This document shows positions 43,118-50,299 of a DNA stretch of 64,000 bases, piece after piece (position 1 is the stretch's first letter; each line of letters starts with the position of its first letter). The notes under the pieces were generated by a model. That model worked only from the letters and a program-made list of their open reading frames with translations, did no database searches and was not told the DNA's origin. A program made the translations under genes and the position numbers. This DNA comes from JBKEDC01 sp047972995 (GTDB taxonomy: Bacteria > Bacteroidota > Bacteroidia > Bacteroidales > Prolixibacteraceae), in assembly GCA_047972995.1 (NCBI GenBank), contig JBKEBD010000017.1:27720-91719 (forward strand), in the 5' to 3' direction.

Positions 43118-44359
43118 ATGAAATATCTATCATTAATACTCAGTATACTCCTACTTTGGGCTTGTACCGACAATTCAGGAACCGAAACTGAACAGAAAAA
43201 AGACCCTGCCAAACTGACTTTATCAGTAAACAAACAGAATATCTTAGTTAATAACAACGATTCGATAATTATGTATGTCTCCGATGAATACAATAAAGAT
43301 TGGACTACATCGGCAATTTTCTATGTTGATAATGTGGAACTGGACGGCAATGTATTTAAAACCCAAGATATTGGAACATACACGCTTTCTGCGCGTTTGG
43401 AAGCATATGAGCTCACATCGAATACAGTTACGGTGGAAGCATCTGTGGCTAAGTCGTTGTCAATTATAACTGACAAAACAGAAGCCATAAACGATGGAAT
43501 AGACAAAATAGTAATAGTGGTAAAAGATGAAGATGGAAACGATATTACTCAATCTGTTTCTTTGTATGCAAACGATGAGAAGCTGACGGACATATATGTT
43601 AGCAGCACCAAGTCGGGACAAATGACTCTGCGTGCTAAATACGAGGATTTGGAAGCAACGACATATGTGAATTTTAATGCTGACGCCAAACTGATAAAGC
43701 GTCTTTTGATAGAAGACTATACAGGAACATGGTGTTCGCAATGTCCAAAAGCAGCAACCGCAATCAAAGATGTGAAAAATCAATATTCACACATTATACC
43801 CGTAGGTATCCATCGAGGCAGTAACGAGCCGATGCAAAACCGATTCTCGATTGCCCTTGCCGATTATTTTAATCCCGAAGGTATTTATCCGACTGTATAT
43901 ATGGATAGGAATGAGATTTGGAAGTATCCGTACTCTACCGATATCAGTCACTTGTTGGAAGGCAACGCAGCACTCGGACTTGCAATCAGCACCGACAATT
44001 CGGGCGGTAATGTAGAAGTTTCCGTAACTGTTCGCTTTGCAGAAAGTTCCCGGAAGAACTTGAAACTCACTGTATATATTGTGGAAGACGGTTTGATATA
44101 CAAACAATATGGAGCTCCCGACCCCGACAACTATGTGCATGACCATGTTTTGCGTCAATGTCTAACTGATATTTTCGGAGATGTAATTCCGCAAAACGAG
44201 ATTAATATCAACAATAATTATTCGCAAACATTTATTTCGACATTAGATGCGGAGTATAAAGCCGATAATTGTAAAGTGGTAGCTTTTGTGTCGAATGTAG
44301 AAACTCAATACGTACTAAATGTTCAGGAAGTTGATTTAGGTATGAAATCGGGATATTAG
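43118..44359 (+). CDS. Omp28-related lipoprotein with thioredoxin-like domain
   Basis: 413 residues with lipobox LWAC (Cys16). Two Ig-like segments (about 30-190) precede an Omp28 domain starting LLIEDYTGTWCSQCPKA (redox CxxC at Cys206 and Cys209). YPTVYMDRNEIW and the C-terminal beta region follow. Omp28 of Porphyromonas is a surface protein described as a possible adhesin. The CxxC suggests thiol chemistry at the cell surface. Last gene of the accessory block. Confidence 0.87.
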   Translation: MKYLSLILSILLLWACTDNSGTETEQKKDPAKLTLSVNKQNILVNNNDSIIMYVSDEYNKDWTTSAIFYVDNVELDGNVFKTQDIGTYTLSARLEAYELTSNTVTVEASVAKSLSIITDKTEAINDGIDKIVIVVKDEDGNDITQSVSLYANDEKLTDIYVSSTKSGQMTLRAKYEDLEATTYVNFNADAKLIKRLLIEDYTGTWCSQCPKAATAIKDVKNQYSHIIPVGIHRGSNEPMQNRFSIALADYFNPEGIYPTVYMDRNEIWKYPYSTDISHLLEGNAALGLAISTDNSGGNVEVSVTVRFAESSRKNLKLTVYIVEDGLIYKQYGAPDPDNYVHDHVLRQCLTDIFGDVIPQNEININNNYSQTFISTLDAEYKADNCKVVAFVSNVETQYVLNVQEVDLGMKSGY

Positions 44360-44480
44360 ACAATGAACTATCACCTGCTATTATTTATATAGAACTCCCC
44401 TTATATAAAATAGTTGTAGGACACGTTTTTTTGCGTCTAATTAACCTGAGTTCTGTTTAAGAGACACTAATTCATAAACT

Positions 44481-44870
44481 GTGTCTGAAGCGGAAATGTA
44501 TCAATGGCTTTTTGATGGTTTAAGAGATAACGGCGGTAAATGGGATGTTATCGGGATGTCGCTTTATCCATCTCCAGAAAGTTGGGAGTCTCTAACCGAT
44601 GATATGATTGCAAACATGAATGAATTAATTGCTCGTTACGACACCAAAGTAATGGTTTGCGAAACAGGAATGTCATGGGACGAGCCCGAAGCATCATATA
44701 ATTACCTAAGCAGTCTTATCGAAAGATGTAAAGCTATCGAAAACGACAATTGCTTAGGAGTATATTATTGGGAACCACAAGCATACAAAAGTTGGGAAGA
44801 ATATACTCTGGGAGCGTTCGACCTTGAAGGAAAACCAACTAAGGCATTGTATGCTTTTATTGAAGATTAA
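44481..44870 (+). pseudogene. C-terminal fragment of a GH53 endo-beta-1,4-galactanase
   Basis: 129 codons matching the C-terminal third of GH53 galactanases: WDVIGMSLYPSPESWESL, VMVCETGMSWDEP (probable nucleophile Glu61) and LGVYYWEPQAYKSWEEYTLGAFDLEGKPTKALYAF. Upstream, 44360-44480 contains no GH53 sequence, so roughly the first two thirds, including the signal peptide and the acid/base Glu of the NEI motif, is missing. The frame opens with GTG 44481. It should be inactive. Confidence 0.82.
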
Positions 44871-45210
44871 AACAGATTCTTGGACCTTCCAAGCGAAACA
44901 AAATACAAATAATTAGATAAGTCATTTAGGTTTTGACCGAACTAATCAATACCCAAAATACAGGTATTTTCGAGGGCTAGGGTGGTTTTCTATAGATATG
45001 CGATCGCCTAGCGGGGCGTATTACATTGTTACATCAGCATATTACAAAAATGATAAGTGTCGTAGGTACGAAATAAGAATCTATTTCGCGCCTACGGCAC
45101 TTGCGTTTAAAACGGAGCTGCTATAAGATTAAAAATGGGTTACAGTTTTGGGAGAGTTAGTTTTTGAAACTAATTTTTGAAATTTCGTGGAGTGTGTAGC
45201 AGTAGCAAGA
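44871..45210. other. Gene-free region with long hairpin
   Basis: 340 bp between the GH53 fragment and ndk. It holds a small hairpin (AAAATAC-AGG-TATTTT near 44956), the long hairpin at 45055-45102 and otherwise nothing recognisable. Confidence 0.6.
45055..45102. repeat. Long imperfect hairpin (REP-like)
   Basis: AAGTGTCGTAGGTACGAAAT pairs with ATTTCGCGCCTACGGCACTT, with two or three mismatches, around an 8-base loop. No T-run. It resembles dispersed palindromic elements and marks the right edge of the accessory region. Confidence 0.65.
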
Positions 45211-45636
45211 CTACAAATCATATCTTTCTACTCTCGAAAAGAAAAAGTCGCTTTCGCGAATGGCACTTTCGTCACTATCGGAACCATGCACTGCATTGTG
45301 GGTTTTCGACTCGGCAAAGTTGTGGCGAATGGTGTCCTCTTCTGCTTTAAGCGGGTCGGTGTTTCCAATTAATGTTCGGAAGTCGGTCACAGCATTTTCT
45401 TTCTCCAAAATTGCCACCACAATGGGAGAAGAGCTCATGAATGTGGTGAGTTCATCAAAAAAAGGCTTGTCTCGGTGTTCTCCATAGAAGAAGCCTGCTT
45501 GTTCTTTTTTTAGCTTAATAAACTTCATTGCCTTGATAACAAAGCCCTCCTGGTTTATGCGAGCTAAGATTGGACCAATCAGATTGCGCTCAACTGCACG
45601 AGGTTTAATGATGGTAAAGGTTTGATTTCCTGCCAT
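45211..45636 (-). CDS. ndk: Nucleoside diphosphate kinase
   Basis: Balances nucleoside triphosphate pools by phosphate transfer through a phosphohistidine. 141 residues. The N-terminus TFTIIKPRAVERNLIG and the active-site motif NAVHGSD (His117) are present, as are IGNTDPLKAEEDTIRHNFA and FFFSRVE. The start is ATG at 45636 (MAGNQTFTIIKP); nine codons upstream are in frame but not family-like. Single minus-strand gene divergent from the NrnA-like gene. Confidence 0.95.
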   Translation of the reverse strand: MAGNQTFTIIKPRAVERNLIGPILARINQEGFVIKAMKFIKLKKEQAGFFYGEHRDKPFFDELTTFMSSSPIVVAILEKENAVTDFRTLIGNTDPLKAEEDTIRHNFAESKTHNAVHGSDSDESAIRESDFFFSRVERYDL

Positions 45637-45916
45637 AATTTTGTAGTTTAATTGTTTGGTCATACCAAAGTAGTAATTTTTCGTAATGTAAGGTGTGTTG
45701 TATACTTTTTTTGTAATAGTTTAGTATATTTGACCCGTTGGCGGGATTAAAATAACTCTATTTCTTAAGTTCACTTTGAGTTGTGCCATAAAGAATTAAA
45801 TGCTTCAAGCACTTAGCAAAGAGTGGAATACAATCAATATAAAGTAGCATTAGCTCTGCCAGCAAGTTATATTTTGCCACACAAATTGCGTATGGCACCG
45901 TCAAATTCACAACACA

Positions 45917-45924
45917 TAACTTTG
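45917..45924 (+). promoter_or_regulatory. -7 promoter element of the NrnA-like gene, likely leaderless
   Basis: TAACTTTG ends 7 bases before ATG 45932, leaving at most a few bases of leader. Confidence 0.5.
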
Positions 45925-45931
45925 TAATTCA

Positions 45932-46972
45932 ATGTATCCATTAAACCAACAAGAAATAGAAAAATTTGCACAAGCATTGACCGAGCAAGAAGGAAATATT
46001 TTTATTGTGCCACACGTTAATCCCGACGGCGATGCTATAGGATCTACTCTCGGATTAACGCGCATTTTGCAAAATTCAGGAAAGAAAGTTACGCCTGTTA
46101 CTCCCAACGGTTTTCCCGAGTTTTTGGAGTGGGTGCATGGTAGTGAGCAAATTAAAGTGTTTGATAAACAAACCGATGAGGTGAAAGCCCTGCTCGATGC
46201 TTCAACCATGCTTATTTGTCTCGATTTTAATCAGACTTCTCGCACGGGTGACATGGCAGAATTGCTAGAAAACTTCGAGGGCACAACGGTTCTTATCGAC
46301 CACCATCCATTCCCCCAAGGATTTACCGACATTCAGTTCTCTCATCCGGATTATTCCTCTACTTGTGAGCTTGTGCTGCACGTAGCGAAAGCTATTGGTT
46401 TGGCTAGTAGCATAGACAAAGAAGCTGCAGAGGCACTCTTTTGTGGCATACTTACCGATACGGGTTCGTTTCATCATGGGGTGAGCGATGCGCAAACCTT
46501 CCAATCGGTGAGCGAGCTGGTAAGCTTGGGGGTTAACCCTGAAGTGGTGAATCGTAGGGTGATGAACAACTATTCAGCTAACCGTATGCAGCTCATGGGG
46601 CATTGCCTAAGTGAGTGTATGATTATCATCCCAGAATTGCACGCTGCTATCATGTGGCTTTCACTAGCCGATCAACATCGTTTCAACTATAAAAAAGGCG
46701 ATAACGAGGGCTTTGTGAGTATGCCTCTGTCTATTAAAGGTATTTATGTGAGTGCGCTCTTTACCGAAAATGACCACCAAGTGAAAGGTTCTTTACGCTC
46801 GCAAGGCGACTTCCCGGTGAATGAAATTGCCCATAAATATTTCAGTGGCGGAGGGCATCTTAATGCATCAGGCTGCGAAATTAAAGATAAAAATCTGATG
46901 GAAACAGTGGATTTCTTTAAGCAGATCTTGCAAGAATATGCGGAGCAGTTGAATAATGTGACAATGGGTTAA
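45932..46972 (+). CDS. DHH/DHHA1 phosphoesterase (NrnA-like oligoribonuclease / pAp phosphatase)
   Basis: 346 residues. DHH-domain metal motifs are HVNPDGDAIGS (about 27-37) and LIDHHPFP (about 120-127). The C-terminal DHHA1 domain has the substrate motif FSGGGHLNASG (about 308-318). The layout matches NrnA-type enzymes, which degrade short RNA oligomers and dephosphorylate 3'-phosphoadenosine 5'-phosphate. Followed after 19 bp by a HAD hydrolase. Confidence 0.9.
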   Translation: MYPLNQQEIEKFAQALTEQEGNIFIVPHVNPDGDAIGSTLGLTRILQNSGKKVTPVTPNGFPEFLEWVHGSEQIKVFDKQTDEVKALLDASTMLICLDFNQTSRTGDMAELLENFEGTTVLIDHHPFPQGFTDIQFSHPDYSSTCELVLHVAKAIGLASSIDKEAAEALFCGILTDTGSFHHGVSDAQTFQSVSELVSLGVNPEVVNRRVMNNYSANRMQLMGHCLSECMIIIPELHAAIMWLSLADQHRFNYKKGDNEGFVSMPLSIKGIYVSALFTENDHQVKGSLRSQGDFPVNEIAHKYFSGGGHLNASGCEIKDKNLMETVDFFKQILQEYAEQLNNVTMG

Positions 46973-46991
46973 TGTGCTAATGCGATAATTA

Positions 46992-47606
46992 ATGATGGGG
47001 ACTAACATTAAAAATATCATCTTCGATTTGGGTGGGGTGCTACTTCGTATCGACCCTAATCGAACGACAGCAGCTTTTAGGGACTTGGGTATGCCCGACC
47101 TCATTCGTGAGGGCGGATTTTCTTACGACTATCAAGTGTTTCTCGATATGGAACAAGGTAGAATATCGCCCGATGAATTTCGAGCAGGTATTCAAACTTT
47201 GCTTCCTCAGCCTGTTTCGTCCAAGCAAATTGATGAAGCATGGAATGCCATGTTGCTCGATTTTATGCCGGAGCGCATAGCGTTGGTGCAAGCTTTGCGG
47301 GCTAATTATCGAGTGTTTCTTTTTTCCAATACCAACGCCATTCATCAGCAATGTTTCCATGAAAAGTTCTTTCAACAACATAATTATGCCATGCCCGCGC
47401 TGTTCGACCATGATTTCTACTCGCATGAAATAGGTTTGCGCAAACCCAAAACAGAGGCTTTTCAAAAAGTGTTGAAACTAGCTAACATCAACGCTCATGA
47501 AACGCTGTTTGTCGATGATTTAGAAACCAATTGCCAAGCTGCCGAGCAGGTAGGTTTGCAAACTAAATGCGTGAAACCAACGGAATCTTTGGTGCTTCCC
47601 TTTTAA
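46992..47606 (+). CDS. HAD-superfamily hydrolase
   Basis: 204 residues. Motif I is IIFDLGGVLLRID (about 8-20), motif II FLFSNT (about 110-115), with Lys in GLRKPKTEAFQKVL and motif IV LFVDDLETN. The helical cap (about 20-95) suits HAD subfamily IA, like YihX-type phosphatases. The second Asp of the usual DxD motif is Gly in this branch (DLGG). Substrate unknown. Probably cotranscribed with the NrnA-like gene. Confidence 0.88.
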   Translation: MMGTNIKNIIFDLGGVLLRIDPNRTTAAFRDLGMPDLIREGGFSYDYQVFLDMEQGRISPDEFRAGIQTLLPQPVSSKQIDEAWNAMLLDFMPERIALVQALRANYRVFLFSNTNAIHQQCFHEKFFQQHNYAMPALFDHDFYSHEIGLRKPKTEAFQKVLKLANINAHETLFVDDLETNCQAAEQVGLQTKCVKPTESLVLPF

Positions 47607-47724
47607 ATCTTCCCTCACTTTATCGAGTGCGGTTAGTGGTTTAAATTAGTCGTATTTCTCGTGTAAGTTACAGATGTATGTCATGTGTTTTGACGAGTTT
47701 TTACGAAAAAATATCGGTGTTTCT

Positions 47725-47756
47725 CTTGTGGGTGTTGAAATTTATCGCTAATATTG
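47725..47756 (+). promoter_or_regulatory. Probable promoter of the his operon
   Basis: TAATATTG (47749-47756) is one base from TAnnTTTG, and CTTG (47725-47728) lies 20 bp upstream as a -33 element. Transcription would start near 47760, 20 bases before the leader peptide. Confidence 0.5.
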
Positions 47757-47779
47757 CCATATCAAAATAAAAAAGTAAC

Positions 47780-47833
47780 ATGACTTTAATTAACGGGCAT
47801 ATCGGTCATCATCATATTCTATCTAGTTTTTAG
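47780..47833 (+). CDS. hisL: his operon leader peptide (attenuation)
   Basis: 17-residue ORF, MTLINGHIGHHHILSSF, from ATG 47780 to TAG 47831-47833. Four histidines, three of them consecutive (codons 47807-47815), sense histidyl-tRNA supply. It lies between a promoter and mutually exclusive hairpins, directly ahead of hisG. Unrelated in sequence to the E. coli HisL peptide but equivalent in logic. Translation is inferred. Confidence 0.88.
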   Translation: MTLINGHIGHHHILSSF

Positions 47834-47891
47834 GTGGGCCGATGATTTGTGTTCGTAATCGAATAAAATATTAATCATAAAAAGGCTTACC
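47801..47891 (+). promoter_or_regulatory. his attenuator: alternative 1:2 and 2:3 pairings
   Basis: Region 1 (47801-47807, ATCGGTC, at the Ile-Gly-His codons) pairs with region 2 (47837-47843, GGCCGAT). Region 2 in turn (47833-47840, GGTGGGCC) pairs over 8 bp, two of them G-U, with region 3 (47884-47891, GGCTTACC). Region 3 is also the 5' arm of the terminator. A ribosome stalled at the His codons masks region 1, so 2:3 forms and hisG onward is transcribed. With ample His-tRNA the terminator forms. Pairing was done by hand. Confidence 0.85.
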
Positions 47892-47912
47892 CATGTGGTG
47901 AGCCTTTTTTAT
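47882..47912 (+). terminator. his attenuator: intrinsic terminator
   Basis: AAGGCTTACC (47882-47891) pairs with GGTGAGCCTT (47897-47906) over 10 bp with one mismatch-equivalent wobble, loop CATGT, followed by a T-run (47905-47910). It ends 16 bases before the hisG start, so termination here blocks the whole operon. Confidence 0.9.
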
Positions 47913-47927
47913 TTTAAAAAAAATAAT

Positions 47928-48791
47928 ATGATGACTAAACTCAGAATTGCAGTACAAACAAAAGGACGTCTATTTGAAGACTCTATGAATCTGATTGCCG
48001 AGGCAGGAATCAAATTTTCAGATAGCGGAAAGCGAAAGCTGTTAACTTCAGCTCGCAACTTCGACATGGAAGCGCTCTATCTTCGCGATGACGATATTCC
48101 GCAAGCTGTGGCCGACGGCGTGGCCGATGTTGGGGTAGTGGGCGAAAATGAGGTGCTAGAGAAGAAGATGAATGTGAACATTGTGAAGCGCCTAGGGTTT
48201 AGTAAATGTCGCCTTTCGCTAGCTATTCCAAAATCGGAGGACTATGAAGATGTGAGCTATTTTAATGGCAAGAAAATAGCAACTTCTTATCCTGTAATTC
48301 TGCAAGATTGGCTCGATGCAAACAACATAAAAGCGAGCATTCACGTCATTACAGGATCGGTGGAAATTGCCCCCGGCATAAATTTAGCCGATGCAATTTT
48401 CGACATTGTTAGTTCGGGTTCTACTTTGGTGAGCAACGGACTAAAAGAAGTGGAAGTTGTAACCTCTTCAGAGGCTTTGTTAATTACTACTCCAAATTTA
48501 TCAGCCGAAAAGCAAGCTATTTTAGAAGAGTTCATCTTCCGAATTGAGGCTGTACAGCGAGCAGAAGGCAAAAAATACATCATGCTAAATGTGCAGTGTG
48601 AGAAGCTGGCAGAGATTTCAGATATTTTGCCGGGCATGAAAAGTCCAACGGTTACCCCTCTTGCCGAAGAAGGTTGGTGCTCGGTGCAATCGGTGATAGA
48701 TGATAAGTCATTTTGGAGTTGCATTGGCAAGCTCAAAGGTGCCGGAGCACAGAATATTATTGTACTCCCAATTGAGAAAATGATTATTTAA
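47928..48791 (+). CDS. hisG: ATP phosphoribosyltransferase, long form
   Basis: First, feedback-inhibited step of histidine synthesis. 287 residues, the long form with a C-terminal regulatory ACT-like domain (about 210-287), so no HisZ is needed. Motifs: LRIAVQTKGRLFEDSMNLI at the N-terminus, DVGVVGENEV, and the PRPP-binding segment ADAIFDIVSSGSTLVSNGLKEVE (about 160-182). Two adjacent ATGs (47928, 47931) are possible; an upstream GTG frame reads through the terminator and is rejected. Confidence 0.96.
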   Translation: MMTKLRIAVQTKGRLFEDSMNLIAEAGIKFSDSGKRKLLTSARNFDMEALYLRDDDIPQAVADGVADVGVVGENEVLEKKMNVNIVKRLGFSKCRLSLAIPKSEDYEDVSYFNGKKIATSYPVILQDWLDANNIKASIHVITGSVEIAPGINLADAIFDIVSSGSTLVSNGLKEVEVVTSSEALLITTPNLSAEKQAILEEFIFRIEAVQRAEGKKYIMLNVQCEKLAEISDILPGMKSPTVTPLAEEGWCSVQSVIDDKSFWSCIGKLKGAGAQNIIVLPIEKMII

Positions 48792-48898
48792 TGTGCTAAT
48801 TTGGCAATGAGCAAATGCAGAATTACCCAGACTATTATAAATATAACGCTTGAATATAGGCTGTTAGTCCGATATCCGGGCTATTATCTAAATAAAAT

Positions 48899-50224
48899 AT
48901 GAAACAATATTCAAATACCAAACCAGAGCAATGGGCAGAAATTTTAGTTCGCCCAGAGTTCGATCCCACAGTTTTGTCGGGTAAGGTGGCAGGCATTTTA
49001 GATGAAATTAAAGGTGGTGGCGATGCGGTGCTCAAAAAATATACCGCTCAGTTTGACGGCGTAGAGCTAGATACCTTTTCGGTGAGTGAAGAGGAATTGG
49101 AGGAAGCCGAAGCACAAATTGAGCCCGATTTGAAAGTTGCCATTGAGCGAGCAGCAGGCAATATCTTGAGGTTTCACTCTTCCCAAAAACGCGATGTGTA
49201 TAAGGTGGAAACTACCCCCGGAGTGCAGTGTTGGCACAAATCGGTAGCAATTGATAAGGTGGGTTTGTATATTCCCGGAGGTTCGGCGCCTTTGTTTTCC
49301 ACCGTATTAATGTTGGCATTGCCTGCCAAAATTGCGGGCTGCTCTGAAATTGTACTTTGCACTCCGCCTGATAAGTTGGGGAAAGTGAATCCTGCTATTT
49401 TGTTTGCAGCCAAACTTTGCGGTGTAGATAAAATCTTTAAGCTTGGCGGTGTGCAAGCCATTGGAGCTATGGCTTATGGCACAGAATCGGTGCCCAGAGT
49501 GTATAAAATTTTCGGCCCCGGAAACCAGTATGTTATGGCAGCCAAGCAGCTCGTAAGTGCCCGCCAAGTTGCCATCGATATGCCTGCTGGTCCTTCGGAA
49601 GTAGCGGTAATGGCCGATGAATCGGCAGTGCCCGCCTTTGTAGCATCCGATTTGCTTTCGCAAGCAGAACACGGAGCCGACTCGCAAGTGGTGTTGGTAG
49701 CAAATTCAGAAGAAATTGTGCAAAACGTGTGGGCAGAAGTGCAAGAGCAACTGAAAGAATTGCCGCGGAAAGAAATTGCCCTTCAAGCACTAGAAAACAG
49801 TGTAGCGGTGGTGCTCGAAACCGAACAAGAAATGATTGATATCATTAATGAATATGCACCCGAACACCTCATTATTTCCATGAAGAATTATACGCAAATA
49901 GCCGATAAAATTGTTAATGCAGGCTCGGTGTTTTTGGGGAATTACACGCCAGAAAGTGCCGGTGATTATGCTTCGGGCACTAACCACACCTTACCAACCA
50001 ATGGTTGGTCGAGAGCATACAGCGGCGTGAATTTGGGTAGCTTCTGTAAGAAAATAACCTTCCAAGAAATCACCAAAGAGGGCATAAATAGCTTAGGTGA
50101 GACTATTGAACTGATGGCAGAAGCCGAATACCTTTTCGCCCATAAGAATGCGGTGAGTTTACGAAGAGGAGAAGCTCCCTCCAACTCCCCCAAGGGGGAG
50201 GGGCAATCACGCTCAGAAGAATAA
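48899..50224 (+). CDS. hisD: Histidinol dehydrogenase with repeat-derived C-terminus
   Basis: Oxidises histidinol to histidine in the last two steps, using NAD and zinc. 441 residues. Family blocks: GGGDAVLKKYTAQFDGV, VGLYIPGGSAPLFSTVLMLALPAKIAGC (about 122-149), GGVQAIGAMAYGTESVP, IFGPGNQYV, MPAGPSEVAV, LSQAEHGADSQ and EHLII. The usual end AHKNAVSLR is followed here by about 18 residues (RGEAPSNSPKGEGQ and more) encoded by an inverted copy of the palindromic repeat plus adjacent sequence. The insertion replaced the original stop, yet the enzyme core is intact. Confidence 0.96.
   Translation: MKQYSNTKPEQWAEILVRPEFDPTVLSGKVAGILDEIKGGGDAVLKKYTAQFDGVELDTFSVSEEELEEAEAQIEPDLKVAIERAAGNILRFHSSQKRDVYKVETTPGVQCWHKSVAIDKVGLYIPGGSAPLFSTVLMLALPAKIAGCSEIVLCTPPDKLGKVNPAILFAAKLCGVDKIFKLGGVQAIGAMAYGTESVPRVYKIFGPGNQYVMAAKQLVSARQVAIDMPAGPSEVAVMADESAVPAFVASDLLSQAEHGADSQVVLVANSEEIVQNVWAEVQEQLKELPRKEIALQALENSVAVVLETEQEMIDIINEYAPEHLIISMKNYTQIADKIVNAGSVFLGNYTPESAGDYASGTNHTLPTNGWSRAYSGVNLGSFCKKITFQEITKEGINSLGETIELMAEAEYLFAHKNAVSLRRGEAPSNSPKGEGQSRSEE
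50174..50204 (-). repeat. Palindromic intergenic repeat, copy 9 (reverse), inside hisD
   Basis: GCTCCCTCCAACTCCCCC-AA-GGGGGAGGGGC. It lies within the last 50 bases of the hisD reading frame and codes for APSNSPKGEG. Paired with forward copy 10 in front of hisC. Confidence 0.85.
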
Positions 50225-50260
50225 AATAGAGTACTAAATTAATAAACCCCGAGATTCTAA

Positions 50261-50290
50261 CTCTCTCCCAAGGGGGGAGTTGGAGGGGGC
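50261..50290 (+). repeat. Palindromic intergenic repeat, copy 10 (forward)
   Basis: CTCTCTCCCAAGGGGGGAGTTGGAGGGGGC, with AATAAACCCC upstream as in the ilvB-ilvN copies. It ends 9 bases before hisC. GGAGG at 50282-50286 is a potential ribosome-binding site. Confidence 0.85.
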
Positions 50291-50299
50291 TATAAAAAT

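Noticed and set aside
29788..44870. Polysaccharide utilisation locus
   Set aside because: SusC and SusD are present but the only carbohydrate-active gene is a truncated GH53; the accessory proteins are a peptidase, LRR and thiol proteins.
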